Of a stretch of 64,000 nucleotides of DNA, positions 1-12,509 are shown piece by piece. Below the pieces are notes generated by a model, which did not search any database, was not told where the DNA came from, and worked only from the letters and a program-made list of their open reading frames with translations. Position numbers and translations under genes: made by a program. The stretch covers positions 124,037,030 to 124,101,029 of the forward strand of contig CP136067.1 of assembly GCA_032622095.1 (NCBI GenBank), given 5' to 3'. This stretch comes from Siphonodentalium dalli (Eukaryota > Mollusca > Scaphopoda > Gadilida > Siphonodentaliidae). Position 1 is the stretch's first letter. Each line of letters starts with the position of its first letter.

Positions 1-531
1 TTTTTCTCCGATTTCTTATGCTACTCAGCATGTCATTGATGTCGTCATTTTGTAAACATCATATACTGAATGAAGCGAGAAATCGATTCGTTCGTTTCTA
101 GGCGTAAATATGTTACGATCTGAACTAAAAGATGTTCATTTAGTAATTAATTGAACCATATCATGAATATTCTTTTGTTATAGCAATCCGCAAGCTATTA
201 CCTTTGAGGAATTATTATTTTCTGATCGTCGAAGTCTCAGAATATCAATCGACCTACACCTACCGGTAAGTTGGGAGAAAAGTCTCATTTTTCATTGAAC
301 TTTTGGCAACTCAGAACGCCAGTAGTCATATAATAAACGCTTTATCAATACAGGTTAGTGATATGTATCGCAGTATCGCGTCTCATTGAGATCAGATTGC
401 TGTATCAAGTTCAACCTCACTGCCAAAAACAGCTCGTTTGATACAGATCTGACTTCAACTCGACGTGATATGGCAGACCATATCACTATACTTATTGATA
501 ATGTGTATGTATAACAACTAAAGTTACTTAC
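1..531. other. No recognisable gene
   Basis: AT-rich sequence with no supported reading frame. On the minus strand it is the intron or downstream side of the recombinase-like exon that ends at 532, because a good splice donor (GTAAGT) begins at 531. Confidence 0.4.
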
Positions 532-779
532 CAACTTCTGAATCAGCATCCATTTCTATTTCATCTAAAGATTTGCCCTGATACTTGTGCACATTCCCCT
601 TCGCTACCACTAGAAGCAGTTTACTGTATTTACATAGTTGTAGGGTCTTTTCCGGCAGTCTGTAATATTCTCTGTGAGTGCGTATATCATGTCCCATAAA
701 GTTAGCTAAAACATCCAATTCATTGTTCTTCAAATTCATGATCTGTGATACAGTTGCCACATATAACATCTAACACAGC
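532..779 (-). pseudogene. Tyrosine-recombinase-like protein, C-terminal exon (copy A)
   Basis: A minus-strand exon-like block encodes the C-terminal end of a tyrosine-recombinase-like protein. Visible landmarks are YVATVSQ (box II region, where XerC/D-type enzymes have HxLRHTFAT), then NFMGHDIRTHREYYRLPE, which matches the LGHxxxxTxxYxH region carrying the catalytic Tyr, then a tail ending KSLDEIEMDADSEVG. The block starts after a polypyrimidine tract and CAG (AG at 781-780) and ends at the donor G|GTAAGT (531), so it looks like a spliced exon. Just before YVATVSQ the expected frame is lost: bases encoding LRCY precede two extra bases. That suggests a broken copy, or a different exon start. 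Copy B at 28.8 kb covers the same segment, with FMGHSVEIHRSFYRLP. Family assignment is from motif memory. Whether it is a domesticated gene or a transposon gene cannot be settled here. Confidence 0.6.
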
Positions 780-1075
780 CTGAAAAATAAATGAATAAAT
801 AAATAAATGATTTGAAAGTTATATTTAATGTTTACACTTAATCAAAACTTCTGAAGCAACAAAACAATATTAGTATTGCTCGGACATGACGGCTACCGGA
901 AACATAATCTAAATTGGACTCTATATAGATTATTGATTAAAATGCCCATGATCTATGTTGTACCTAAGCGGACTGCAGATTTGATGAAGAAATGGTACAG
1001 AATTTCAGATAACTCGGAAGTATGTTCACTGAGGGACATATACATGTAGTACCGGTAGCTAAATAAAATAATGTC

Positions 1076-3795
1076 TATCAAATCCAGAAGACATGATTTA
1101 TTGACAAGATAACTACTAGTAACTCTCTAATACCTACACGTACAGAGGTGGACTGGCCTATTGGGAGACCGGGTAAATTCCTGATGGGCCAGAGGCCGGA
1201 AAATTCTGATTCCACGTGATTTTCTATACTAGTATGTATATGTAGTTGGGCCGCAAATGAAACCGACGTGGGCCGCCACATGTGTTGTTTAACCAGCCTA
1301 ACTGGCTAATCGTAATTTTGTCATTAAATGAACTTGTCAGCATCATATAACACCACGTAAAGACCCCGTTAATCTCGAGATATTAACGGTAACTCCCAGC
1401 TGTAAATCCCCAAAAAATTGAGGCCAGTCTAGATGCTACCTAGGATTAACGATTTTCTTGTATAGTTTTCAAAATGTTCTCACCCCGGGCCAAACAACCA
1501 TGGACAGCCCGGTGTGTCCTAGTCTCTTGTCTGTAGCCGTGTGCATATCTGTTTGTCTGAGGTTAGACCGCTAGATGTAAGAATTTATGCAATTTTTCAG
1601 GTAAAAATAACTCAATGGTCTCATACCGGGAATATATAGAAACATGGTTAATGAATTTATAGGATATTAGGCCAGACCACTGAGGTGCAATGAAATTATG
1701 CAAAAACATGTATTTGGTCTGATTTTGATTCAAGAGGGGGGTGCAGTTGGAATTCCAAGGTGGACACCCCCCCGAACAGAGACCCTTCTCCACTCGGCAC
1801 CTCGGCAACTGCCTTTGGCAGATGGGCCGGTATTATATTCATTTCTTGGGCCGATTTTTTGGCCCAGTCCGCCTCTGTACATGTAACAGGGTCTATTAAT
1901 TAAAAAATTATCAACTGGTACACAAAGTAAAAGTAGAGTGACAACAGATTAAGTGCTAAATTAGCTAGACTGTGAGCGGTTTATACTGTACATGCATCAA
2001 CATTAAGAAGCCGGGCAAAATGGCACATATGTGATTGTGTTCATTTTCGTTGCGTTGGGAGGATGCATATGTTCTTGCACACCAACATTGCGAGGACAAT
2101 TTTTTAGTTATGAGGACATTGTGTGTACATGGGCTGTCTGTAGAATGAATGAGACGTAGGTATCGAAATAATCGGTAACGAATCGCAATTTGCGATAAAT
2201 AAAGGCACTATAGTACGATAACAATCATAAGATTACACTCATTCTATCACATTTAGCGATGTTATGTGGTCAACATCGCCGTCCGTTCCCGTTCAAACAC
2301 TAAAATGCATTAGGACTCTCCCATTCTATGGAACCTATCTTCTTTATTTCAAAACTGCATTGGAGGAATTATTTACCAGAGGAGAGTGTAAACTTGAGAA
2401 ATCCTCACACTCGTCACACACTTTGTGACAAACACTTGTGAATACATCCAGTGATATTTTTATTAACCAACTTATGCTTAATATGAAAATTATTCAATCT
2501 AATATCGTCCAACACTCATGTTCGTTTGAAAGTATATAGCAATTCGCGATTCATTTTTCAAAACTTATTTTGATCCAAGATGAGACGTCTATCGAATCCA
2601 GAAGACAAGATTTATTGACAAGAAGATAACTAACTCTGTCATACTTAACAGGGACTATTATCAACTGGTAGATAAAGTAAATGTTGAGTGTGACAACAGA
2701 TGAAGTGCCAATATAACTAGACTGTGAGCGGATTATACTGAGCCTGCATCAACATTAAAAGGCCGGGTAAAATGGCACATATGTGATTGTGTTCGTTTTC
2801 ATTGCGTTGGGAGGACACATACATGTATTTGCTTGCACAACAACATTGCGAGGACAATTTTATTTATGAGGACATTGTGTGTACATTCGACGAATGTCTG
2901 TAGAATGAATGACATGTAGGGATCGAAATAACCGGTAACGAATCGCAATTTGCGATAAAGGCACTATTACGATAAGATTACACTAATTCTATCACATTTA
3001 GTGATGTTATGTGGTCAACATCACCGTCCGTTCCCGTTCAAACACTAAAATGCATTAGGACTCTCCCATTCTATGGAACCTATCTTCTTTATATCAAAAC
3101 TGCATTGGAGGAATTATTTACCAGAGGAGAGTGTAAACTTGAGAAATCCTCACACTCGTCACACACTTTGTGACAAACACTTGTGAATACATCCAGTGAT
3201 ATTTTTATTAACCAACTTAATAGGAAAATTATTCAATCTAATATCGTCCAACACTCATGTTCATTTGAAAGTATATAGCAATTCGTGATTCATTTTTCAA
3301 AACATTTTGATCCAAGATGAGACGTCTATCGAATCCAGAAGACAAGATTTATTGACAAGAAGATAACTAACTCTCTCATACTTAACAGGGACTATTATCA
3401 ACTGGTAGATAAAGTAAATGTTGAGTGTGACAACAGATGAAGTGCTAATATATCTAGACTGTGAGCGGATTATACTGAGCATGCATCAACATTAAAAGGC
3501 CGGGCAAAATGCCACATATGTGATTGTGTTCGTTTTCGTTGCGTTGGGAGGACACATACATGTATGTGCTTGCACAACAACATTGCAAGGACAATTTTAT
3601 TTATGAGGACATTGTGTGTACATTGGATGTCTGTAGAATGAATGAGACGTAGGGATCAAAATAACCAGTAACGAATCGCAATTTGCGATAAAGGCCGTAT
3701 TACGATAAGATTACACTAATTCAATCACATTTAGCGATGTTATGTGGTCAACATTAACGTCCGTTCCCGTCCAAACACTAAAATGCATCATTCGC
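1076..3795. repeat. Tandem triplication of a ~740-bp unit
   Basis: Three head-to-tail copies share landmarks. 'GTGAGCGGWTTATACTG' recurs near 1972, 2724 and 3460 (spacing 752 and 736). 'AATCCAGAAGACA' begins units near 1081, 2595 and 3333. Copy 1 is interrupted by the hAT element at 1143-1877 and copy 3 is truncated near 3795. The copies differ by small indels and substitutions. A diverged inverted piece of the same unit (GCGTTGGGAGGA region) lies near 8870-8990. No coding content is apparent. Confidence 0.8.
1143..1877. mobile_element. Non-autonomous hAT-type element with 8-bp target duplication
   Basis: The termini are inverted repeats beginning CAGAGGYGGACTGG. The flanks are TACACGTA (1135-1142) and TACATGTA (1878-1885), an 8-bp target duplication with one mismatch. 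A CAG start, a GGCGGACTGG-like terminus and an 8-bp duplication are typical of the hAT superfamily. The 735-bp interior has no transposase. A stretch from about 1244 to 1425 recurs at 51.87-52.04 kb, so the family has other copies. It inserted into copy 1 of the 740-bp tandem repeat and therefore postdates that unit. Confidence 0.75.
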
Positions 3796-4235
3796 AATTC
3801 ATTTTTCAAAACTTATTTTTATCCAAGATGAGACGTCTATGAGGACTTTCATCAAAATATCCCCAGAGATTGGACTGTTTGCATGACATTTTTGTTTAAT
3901 GTTTGAAGGGGTATGGACCGATTTAAGTAGTTTGTTCAGATTCACGGTGGGAATGAGAGACGAACCATAATTCGTGACCGATAAATCAACCAAATCATGG
4001 CTTTATTCTGTTGGCGATCAGCGATGAACATCAAAAACATAGAAGCCTATCATGTTCTTTGAAGATGACCGACATACGTCGACGTTCATGAAGTTGATGG
4101 CCAAATTCGGTCAAGGTCGAATGACATCGCTTTTGAATCACTTGCCTTAGATAGGGACATGGTAATTAGGTTCTATTATTGGGTGTCGGCGGGATACACT
4201 GAAACCTTTGAGCCAATTATACCATGGCAAGTGGT

Positions 4236-4300
4236 CTAATCAGGGTTCATACAGGTTCCCATAGTCTAAATTTAAGCTTTAAAATTCAAGGACTTCAAGG
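4236..4300. repeat. Solo hAT-type terminus
   Basis: The sequence starting CAGGGTTCATACAGGTTCC is almost identical to the ends of the hAT element at 32261-33561 and 34374-35674. I found no partner terminus nearby, so this is probably a truncated relic. The surrounding 3796-4505 stretch shows no gene. Confidence 0.4.
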
Positions 4301-4505
4301 ACATTCTCATTACTGTACAATGCCACATGTATGGATATGAGAGGGGTATTACTCATGCCCCATGAAGGCAGAGAATAAATTCAATGTGGATCACTGAATT
4401 GTTACTATCCATGTTTCACTTCAGTTCGAATTCGCACCTACCGATTGCCTAATTTTTATTCAGCGTACGCGTTTTATTGCGTGCCTAAAACAAACAATTA
4501 ATGCT

Positions 4506-5120
4506 TTGTGCGATGTTGACAATACAATGCTTCTCTTGTTCCAAACAAAAATAAATGGGAGATTACCCAATAGCAAGAACCAAACATGCAGGAGGCCACT
4601 GTTAATAAAACCCGCCGCATTTCACTTTTTGGTAATAATAATAGCGCATTTCCTTTATTATCGTCAACGCATGGCAAATGTTCCAGAGTTCGTGTCGAAC
4701 CAGACGGGGGATCAATTTACATCTTCCATCAAGGATTTTTCTCGAAATCCGTTGCATGTTTTCGTTGTACTGATCATGTTGATAATGTTGATCACAAACT
4801 GTGACGCGGACTCCACTATCCAATGTTTCCTCGATAACGTAAAGCTTGATGACGGATCCGACATAGGTATATCGGGTGTCGGTGACGTTGAGGTCGGCAG
4901 CGACTGGGGTAATTTTGATCTCAGTCGAAAAGGCACACTATCTACTATCACTGTACGTGATTTACGCGCCGATGTCGCGGGGAATAATTTATTGCATATG
5001 AGAGTGGGCCTTGGAGAAACCAACAACCAAAAGATGAACAGAATGAAGGTTCCCCATCTGATGACTGAGTCAAGGCCGAAAACTTTCAATGATGTGTTGA
5101 TGTCAAACTCTTTATGGTGA
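4506..5120 (+). CDS. Unrecognised 204-codon open frame with a hydrophobic segment
   Basis: This is one of the longer uninterrupted frames outside transposons. I do not recognise it. Residues about 36-51 and 83-97 (HVFVVLIMLIMLI) are strongly hydrophobic, and the second is followed by a polar, acidic stretch (LDDGSDIGISGVGDVEVGSDW), as expected of a signal anchor followed by an extracytoplasmic region. An internal Met at residue 56 (position 4671) is an alternative start. No domain, splice sites or neighbours support it, and in AT-rich DNA a 200-codon frame can occur by chance. Treat it as a hypothetical coding region or single exon. Confidence 0.22.
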   Translation: MCDVDNTMLLLFQTKINGRLPNSKNQTCRRPLLIKPAAFHFLVIIIAHFLYYRQRMANVPEFVSNQTGDQFTSSIKDFSRNPLHVFVVLIMLIMLITNCDADSTIQCFLDNVKLDDGSDIGISGVGDVEVGSDWGNFDLSRKGTLSTITVRDLRADVAGNNLLHMRVGLGETNNQKMNRMKVPHLMTESRPKTFNDVLMSNSLW

Positions 5121-5429
5121 TATTTTTTCTAAGAAAAGCTATAGTGATCGTGCTTAGCAAAGTGGACATTACTACCAGGCATGTGATATAATGTTTAATG
5201 TTTTGATATGCCTATAATGGTTAATCTACTTCTTCTCTGTATCCATGTAGAATGCAAGAAGTATGGGTTATTGCTACGTACTAAAAGGGTTATTATTAGG
5301 TAATATCAACTTTCAAGAGGCAGTTTAAATTTCCAGAACATTTTCATGTTCTGGAAATTGGCCCGAAAATAATAAATAATAACCTCATAACGCATTTAGG
5401 TTTGAAAACCCAAAGTGACTCTAAACACA

Positions 5430-6110
5430 GGTTTTATTAACAGGGGCCTGAACTGGGTTAAATTCAATAGCTGCACCGATTCTTTGAAGTGCAAACATGA
5501 GTGACGTCAGTGACCACCTGCTTCGGGTTACATGTAGGTTTCAGAGCGGCGGCGGCGAGTCTTTGATGTTCCAACACCGATCACTACCTCGGATCGTCAA
5601 ACATTGTCTCGAAATGAAAACTGTCTTAATGTTATGATGGCAAGACGTGCCTTGGTTGATTGACAGACGGGATTGCATTGGACAACCTTGGAAGTTGTAC
5701 TTTGTGTCACATACCGGGGGTTACTATGCGCATTCCACGTACCAGTACGCGGTTTATCGTGTTTGTGAAACCGACATTCAATTCCATGACCATGGCACCA
5801 CTTATATAGTTCCAAACTAGTAGACAGAAGATCACTCAAGAGTGGTAACAAAACTGCATGCGCGGTGTTAAATTCTACAGCGACATCGAGTCTTTGAAGT
5901 CGTGTTGACATCTTTCGGTTACCACATGTATTCGGATAGAGTTCAGAGCAGCATCGAGGCTTTGATTTGTAAACACCAATGAGTTCCGACTTTTGTAAAT
6001 CGGTGCCCCGATATATTTGATAGCGATAGGTTATGACATAAGTGCTGCATGCTCTGGTTGACAAGATCGTCATGTGTCTTTCCAAGATCTTCTGCACTGC
6101 ATTGAACTAA
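5430..6110. repeat. Diverged internal duplication
   Basis: Two related stretches, about 5445-5580 and 5855-5990, share the order 'TTAAATTC..AGC', 'TCTTTGAAGT', 'GGTTAC.ACATGTA', 'TTCAGAGC.GC' and 'GTCTTTGAT/GCTTTGAT'. They are strongly diverged. No coding function is seen. Confidence 0.4.
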
Positions 6111-6270
6111 TTTATTAATTGTTCTGAAAAAAGTGGATTGATTTTATACTCCACTGCATGTATTGTGATTTATCTTTTCATGTAAAATGGAATGAATTAC
6201 ATACAAAAATCAAAACATATTATTCAGGAGAGAGATTTGCCCTCCTAAGTATTAGTAACTATTAGTATTA

Positions 6271-6634
6271 GTGTACCTTCAGACGACCACGATACAATCG
6301 TAAGTGGAGGAATCGGGTCCGACGAGATCGTGGATAGTTTGTTCAGACGATTGCGATGTCACGTGCATCATGATATCGTAGGTTGTTCTAAAGCATGTGA
6401 TTGACACCCAAAGGTCATTTCCAGCTACGATTTTTATGTACACACGACTGCGATTACGTCGCAAGTGGAAGTAACCAAGGATACGCCACGATTTCGCATC
6501 TAAAATCAAACAGCGCTTGATATTATTTTATGACCTATGATTTTGACGTGGGCATGCGCAGTCCATATTCCGGTTACTTCCTACGACGGAAATCTTTCCA
6601 CTTACGATTGTATCGTGGTCGTCTGAAGGTACAC
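6271..6634. mobile_element. Harbinger-like MITE, 38-bp perfect TIRs, TTA target duplication
   Basis: The first 38 bases (starting GTGTACCTTCAGACGACC) are the exact reverse complement of the last 38. The element is flanked by TTA at 6268-6270 and 6635-6637. A 3-bp TTA/TWA duplication with long perfect inverted repeats suggests the PIF/Harbinger superfamily. At 364 bp with no open frame of note, it is a MITE. The perfect arms suggest recent mobility or replication. Confidence 0.75.
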
Positions 6635-6844
6635 TTAGGGAGTGATTTTCTGCCACCCTGAATTTGATATAAACACCAGGCCTGGACAATGGAATTTGGA
6701 AACAGATATACAATACCGTATGAACTTGAATCTGTTTGCTGAAAAGAATACACTGGAAATATCTTACATACTTTCCCACAAATATCTGGGTTGTGTGACA
6801 TTACTGACAAGCACAATCATGACACAATTACATGAGCAGATGAG

Positions 6845-7810
6845 CAGGTCCGGCAAATGTGAGAATACAGCTACAATAGGTGTATTCAGCTAACCTAGCT
6901 GTATTCAGCTATATATTATACTCTCAAACCGGCTGTTTTTCGATAATAAACTAGAAGCGCTAATTTGCGCATCAAAATTAGGCTACTGTATTCTCCGGTC
7001 ACCCTCAACCAAATCAAAATCGTCGCTTGTGTTCTGACAAAGTGTTGCCTTTTGTCGACACGGCAATTCTGATTTTGTGTGAAAACTTACTACGGTGGTC
7101 GATGTCAGTAAATATTCTGGGGACTATTTTCTGCAAATGCATTCATTAACTAACAAGCATTTAGAATTACATACCACTAGCGGTTTGTGAGCGATACTGG
7201 TAACTATTCATAACTGTATATACAGATATTGTGCGGCATATTGCAAATGTATGGCACAACATAGGGACAACTGAAATGAAAATGCGACTTATATAATTTC
7301 TGAAGTATTTCAAACATGAAGTCCTGGTCGTTAGCGAGTCAGAACTATTCAATCTGTTTTGGCGGGAAAATATATAATGTGTGAAAACTTACTAAACATA
7401 ACATTGATATTTGTATTTTCGCGATTCGACATACATTGATACTTCCGGGAATGATTAAGATGTTTCATCTTTCGGTGATAAATATTGTATTTAATGTATT
7501 TTTCAAGGTATTCCACATTGCATAAGAGAGTTATTAACCGTTATGACCGACATCGACCGCCGTAGTAAGTTTTCACACATAATCACCATCGCCGTGCCGA
7601 TAAAAGGCAACACTTTGTCAGGACACAAGCGACGATTTTGATTTGGTTGAGGGTGGCCGGAGAATAGGGTAGCCCAATTTTGATGCGCAAATTAGCGCTT
7701 CTAGTTTATTATCGAAAAACAGCCGGTTTGAGAGTATAATATATAGCTGAATACAGCTAGGTTAGCTGAATACAGCTATTGTAGCTGTATTCTCACATTT
7801 GCCAGACCTG
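6845..7810. mobile_element. Foldback element with ~265-bp inverted arms
   Basis: The left arm (about 6845-7110) and right arm (about 7541-7810) are reverse complements over nearly their full length. They start CAGGTCYGGCAAATGTGAG and end near the GTGTGAAAACTTACTACGG stretch. ATGAG lies on both sides (6840-6844 and 7811-7815), a probable 5-bp target duplication. Arms contain repeated TAGCTGTATTCAGCTA-type motifs. The 430-bp centre has no convincing frame. The arm length and lack of coding capacity fit a foldback (large-hairpin) element. Confidence 0.7.
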
Positions 7811-7815
7811 ATGAG

Positions 7816-10270
7816 GTCAAGACAGACAAAAATTTAAAAATAGAACAATCACTCTAGTCTAGTTGCGTCATTCCCGGATTCCGGACAGCCCCTGGACGTA
7901 TATTTACTTGACGATTACCTAATTTGGGCACATTTGGATTAGCTTACAGGTACATGTATGTCAATAATCAGCGATCTGTTTTTTGTTTAAAATCTCGGCG
8001 TCTTTCACCCACAATCGCAAAACCGAGAATGACAAAATTCGCGCTGTAGGTAAAAATAGTAATAAACTGGTCACGGAGAACGGGGACCAAAATTAAGCGA
8101 CAAACGCGCCCGTAGTGATGGTAGTCCCTCGCAAATTATTTTTTGTAAAAACCAATAGTATGATTTTTTGTAAAATTTACTAAAAACCAATCCAGATTCG
8201 CATAATATTAAAAATTAAATTTAAAATAAATAAAAAATCTCAAATTTAGTCAGACAATGTTTGTTTGTTTGATTCTGTAGTCACTCTTCGCTGACTAAAT
8301 TAATAAATGTTTGAAAAGTATTCTCTGGTGCTTTAAGTTCAATCACATGTGCTGTACACGGTGCTGCGACAGACATTTCCAAATAACGAAAAATGAAAAT
8401 CATATGGTCAATCCCGTTTTCCCGAAACTTATACCCTGCTCACCCCTAATAGTAGTACATGATCGGTTAGATAAACTCATTTAGATTAGAGAGAATATAT
8501 ATATTTAACTTTATTTCTTTAAATAATTATACTAACTATACTTACTTTGATAGAAAATACTTCTGATTTTTTTTTTTAAATGGCTGCTAAATGCACTAGA
8601 AATGAAGCGGAAACAACATACCTTTGATTGGACGACTCACAAATCGTCACCGGAAGGACCGCTTTGATTGGTTAAAAATTTTAGTACTCCGAAGAGTCGA
8701 GCGTTTTCATTGGCTATCTATACACTCGTGTAATATAGTTTGTCTGTGTGAAGCGACCCGCGAATCGCCAATGGAATATTTTTGTGTATGTGTGTACGGG
8801 TTCAGACTACAAACCCGAGTTATGGGGACCGTTTCTAAAATTGAAATACACAATCAGAATGTAGTTTTGATACCATTGCAAGGACATCATTGTGAGGACA
8901 TGGGAAATGTCCTCATAAACCAAATTGTACCCACAACATTGGTGTGCAAACATGCGTATGTCCTCCCAACGCAACGTAAACGAACCCACCCGAACATGTG
9001 TATTCATGTTAAAGATCCTGCAGAAACCTTTCGTATATGGTACATAATGTCAAAAATAGGCATTTCATCTCATGAGCTATCATTCGCGGAAATGTTTTAA
9101 AACAAATGACTATACATACACCCAACACATGGATTAGTTGTGTTGAGATGAAAAACCTTTTCAAATGGTATTACTCAGTGCCATTTTAAAGTTTGTCAAT
9201 CATCCGAAAGACCTTTTTCTTCAATACATCCTTCTTTCTTTTCCAGATCACACCATTAAATTTTCTGTTTTCTGGTTTCCGTAATTTTGTTCTATAAATC
9301 TTTTTAAACCATATATTCGAGAAAAAAATTGTAATTTGTACTTGCAACATGCGTGGAAACCCCTGCGCTTTGCGACCTCTGTGAAGACCACTTTCATGAA
9401 AAAATTATTAGCATTCAAGCGATAGGCTAATGAGCGAAATATCATAACCATTTAGTGGAACAGACAGACGGACCCACGAAATGGTTATGTGACCACAATA
9501 CACATTTTTTTTTAACCATTTAGCGACTTGATTTTTTTTGCAAAATGTTACTAGTAGAATTGATTTCCATACAATCTTAAACAAAGAAATTCTTCCGTCT
9601 AAAACATAATTAGCTGTTGTCATTTTGAGAACATACAATTATTATTCACAAGACACACAGGATGCCAGGTTAAACAACATATTACTGTTTTAATAGCTAT
9701 TTTTTATTTGAATTGGGGTAGCCCACTTAAAAATTAAGCTTGGGATGCCATGCAGAGTGCTTGGCATAATTTGAAATATAATGAGATTGTTCGAAGCGAT
9801 TTGATTTGGCAGATGGTCCCTGTGTGAACTTTTAATTGGACAATTGCTGCCCATGTTAAATGGATTTGAATGCGAGATTCATGACGCTCTATGAGATTCG
9901 AGTAAAGACGTTTGGATCGAATGAATCAGACTGGTGCCAAAGCAGCTTTACTATTGCAAAGAGAGCCAAAGGATCAACATCAAATTTTCTGATTGGATGA
10001 AATTAGTGACTGTTATGTTCTTCAGGGATTGACTAAACAAGACGTCCGTCAAGCTCTAATTCTATTATTCCTCTCCACATACAATATACAAGCATCTGGT
10101 CTAACTCTAGCTGTGGCAGTTCCTCACACATGGCATGCACCAATATATATAGCGTAGGCGGTACATATCTATGTTAACTTTTCACTCAATGTCTGTAGAT
10201 AGATATACGACATATAACACAGTGACGTGTGAAGTTCCCAAGCCTGCAAATAACGTGTCTGTCATTTGCA
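7816..10270. other. No recognisable gene
   Basis: AT-rich sequence. A 158-codon plus-strand frame at 8624-9100 overlaps a piece related in inverted orientation to the 740-bp repeat at 1.9-3.8 kb and has no recognisable domain, so I do not call it a gene. Confidence 0.4.
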
Positions 10271-10271
10271 G

Positions 10272-10355
10272 ATTGAGGTCCCCAGAGGGCGAATTTAGTG
10301 TCTGTCCCACACAGCAGGCTAGAATCACCAAATTCACCCTCTGGGGACCTCATTC
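10272..10355. repeat. Hairpin repeat, family H copy 1
   Basis: GAGGTCCCCAGAGGGCGAAT and its near-perfect reverse complement (ATTCACCCTCTGGGGACCTC) flank a loop of about 40 bases. The same stem occurs at 20.09 and 20.39 kb with different loops. Downstream sequence (GGGAGAC.TAG.TCAGATTGAAGTTCCC) is shared with copy 2, so the hairpin is part of a longer repeat. Confidence 0.65.
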
Positions 10356-11040
10356 TAATGAGGCCCTCAACTGCTATGGGAGACCTAGGATCAGATTGAA
10401 GTTCCCCAGTTGAAGTTGGTGATGTTCACCTGTTGGGCACCTCGATTATGGCATTTTATCTTCTGCAAAAATTAGGGGATATAGAAACTTCCCAGAAGAG
10501 AAAATGTAAACTATAACAATGTTAATTTGAGACTATAGATACGTCCCAGAAGATGAGGCCTAAGCAGACCTCTTCAACCTATTTCTGTTGAGTTTGGACC
10601 CTTTTTATTAGACACCATTTGTTCTTCATCATCTTCTCTAAAATGAGTCTCTTCATCTTCCTCAATATGAATCTCAGGAACTGAACTGCAAATGATAACA
10701 ATTTTGAAGTTATGTACTTGTATTGAAGAGTTATGGTATATTGAATATTTGTTTATTATAGTGACATTGTGTTACATATATAAATGCGTATACACACACA
10801 ACAATAATCGACAATTACACCCGGCCCATAGGGCCTATAAGTCACTCTATTTCAAAATAAATATAATTATTAATTAATTAATTTCGCGGCGTCGTTATTA
10901 ATGTCTGTATAAGTGTAGAGTCACATTTACAGAGAGAAGTCACTGTTTGGATAGATATTTTACTCTGATCTAAGCCATGCAAGGTACAGTATATATTACA
11001 AACACCCACACACCAAATCCACAGAGTCTGCAATTCCCAC

Positions 11041-11118
11041 GACTCTTATAAAGTAGGTTATACATTAATACAGTTCTTCTTATAAAGTAGGTTATACATT
11101 AACACAGTTCTCTACATT
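11041..11118. repeat. Two copies of a ~37-bp direct repeat
   Basis: CTTATAAAGTAGGTTATACA followed by TTAAYACAGTTCT occurs twice in a row. The repeat lies about 150 bp below the small minus-strand frame at 11266-11529. Confidence 0.6.
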
Positions 11119-11265
11119 CACAACACTCCCGGTCGCCAAATGGTTAAGCCTTGCATAATTGAAGTTCAATTGTCCAATAGAAGAGTAGATATATGTCTTG
11201 ATTAAATCCAATAGAATGTTTGTCATTAATAACTAATCACTCTTAGAAACACGCACACGCAGACA

Positions 11266-11529
11266 CTATTCAATGTCAGAGTCTAGAAGACACTGTATCC
11301 GTGTCCGTGCATCAAGTGCAGCTGCGTGTCGTGGCCGATTTGGGATTAACGAATCGCTTTGTTCAACAGTTTCAGCTAAATCCGAACCAGACGGTTCAAC
11401 AGTTTCAGCTAAATCCGAACCAAACTGATTAAACAACTCGCTCGCGGTGGTTGTGTCTGCCACATTAGACCCATACCAATCTTTAATTGTTCTTATTCCT
11501 TTAAATAACTTAATAATTACGAAGACCAT
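11266..11529 (-). CDS. Small frame with duplicated SGSDLAETVE peptide; possible retroelement tail
   Basis: The 87-codon frame contains a tandem peptide duplication (FGSDLAETVEP/SGSDLAETVEQ) and ends with IPNRPRHAAALDARTRIQCL. The RPR-AA-A pattern resembles the basic C-terminal tails of some BEL/Pao or other integrase-bearing polyproteins, but no integrase or protease domain is visible upstream. It may be a retroelement remnant or chance. Confidence 0.2.
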   Translation of the reverse strand: MVFVIIKLFKGIRTIKDWYGSNVADTTTASELFNQFGSDLAETVEPSGSDLAETVEQSDSLIPNRPRHAAALDARTRIQCLLDSDIE

Positions 11530-12195
11530 TTCTATTTCAAATCGTATTTGCGGAAGTTATGTACGGCATACTACTTTCCGAGATGTCGTAAAAATTGGAA
11601 ATTCCAAACAAAACTGAAACTATATTATAACAGGTGCGTTTTGCACGTAACATTTATTTATGAAAGTTTGATTTGTAGCTCTATTCAACGTCGATTCTGT
11701 AGGAGTTACAATACTTATACAATTATGAAAAGACACACGTATGGTATGGTATGTCACATGACAACTGTTGTTCTCTAAATTGGATTACTCCCCTTAGACA
11801 ATACATCAATTAATCTTCAGTTACTCAATATGGAATAGACGATGTTCTTGTGACCAAATTTGACTATAAAAAAAAAATTAAAAAATCTTAGGCGGGTGCT
11901 AAAATCGGGGCGGGCGCCGATGAGAATCGAGGATTTTTTTTATTTTGGCCTAAGTACTGGAAAATTTTCAATGAGATTTTATGTAGTCGGCAACTAAGAT
12001 TTGTGAAATCTATTGGTGTTTGTGCAGTTTCACATTTTATTATATCTGATTTAGTAAGGAAAATAGATATTACCTTCAAAGTTAATTTCGAAGAGTTTAA
12101 CTTCAGCAAACTTCCCAACATTGTCTTTCTCTTGAAACATTAGCTATTTCTACTCTCTCGATGAGTCCCGACATCTGACGATAATGGGAAAGGTG

Positions 12196-12349
12196 CAGTA
12201 ATGCTCTAAATAATCGACTCCTTAACCACAGCAGAATTATGGGTAACTTTTCAGGATTTAGTCAGAAATATATGGCTTGTGGACTAAATCCTGAAAAGTT
12301 ACCCATAATTCTGCTGTGGTTAAGGAGTCGATTATTTAGAGCATTACTG
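12196..12349. mobile_element. CAGTAATGC-family MITE, near-perfect 68-bp hairpin
   Basis: Arms 12196-12263 and 12282-12349 are reverse complements and start CAGTAATGCTCTAAATAATC. Only 18 bases separate them. The right flank is TA and the left flank is TG, probably a mutated TA. Other copies at 29104, 39282 and 49980 show TA duplications, as in Tc1/mariner-type elements. No coding capacity. Confidence 0.8.
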
Positions 12350-12509
12350 TAAAGTAGTTAGCCGCTTTTGTTCATGCTGTTGAAGTCTCATAACCTATAA
12401 GAACAGTAACAGATACTTTCTGCAAATAACATTTCACAATAAGCATATGACAAAAGCTGAAATTGAAAAAAATAAAAGTCAATGACACTTTAGTCGGATT
12501 TAGCTTCGG

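Noticed and set aside
8624-9100. 158-codon plus-strand frame
   Set aside because: No recognisable domain, and its second half overlaps sequence related in inverse orientation to the noncoding 740-bp tandem repeat.
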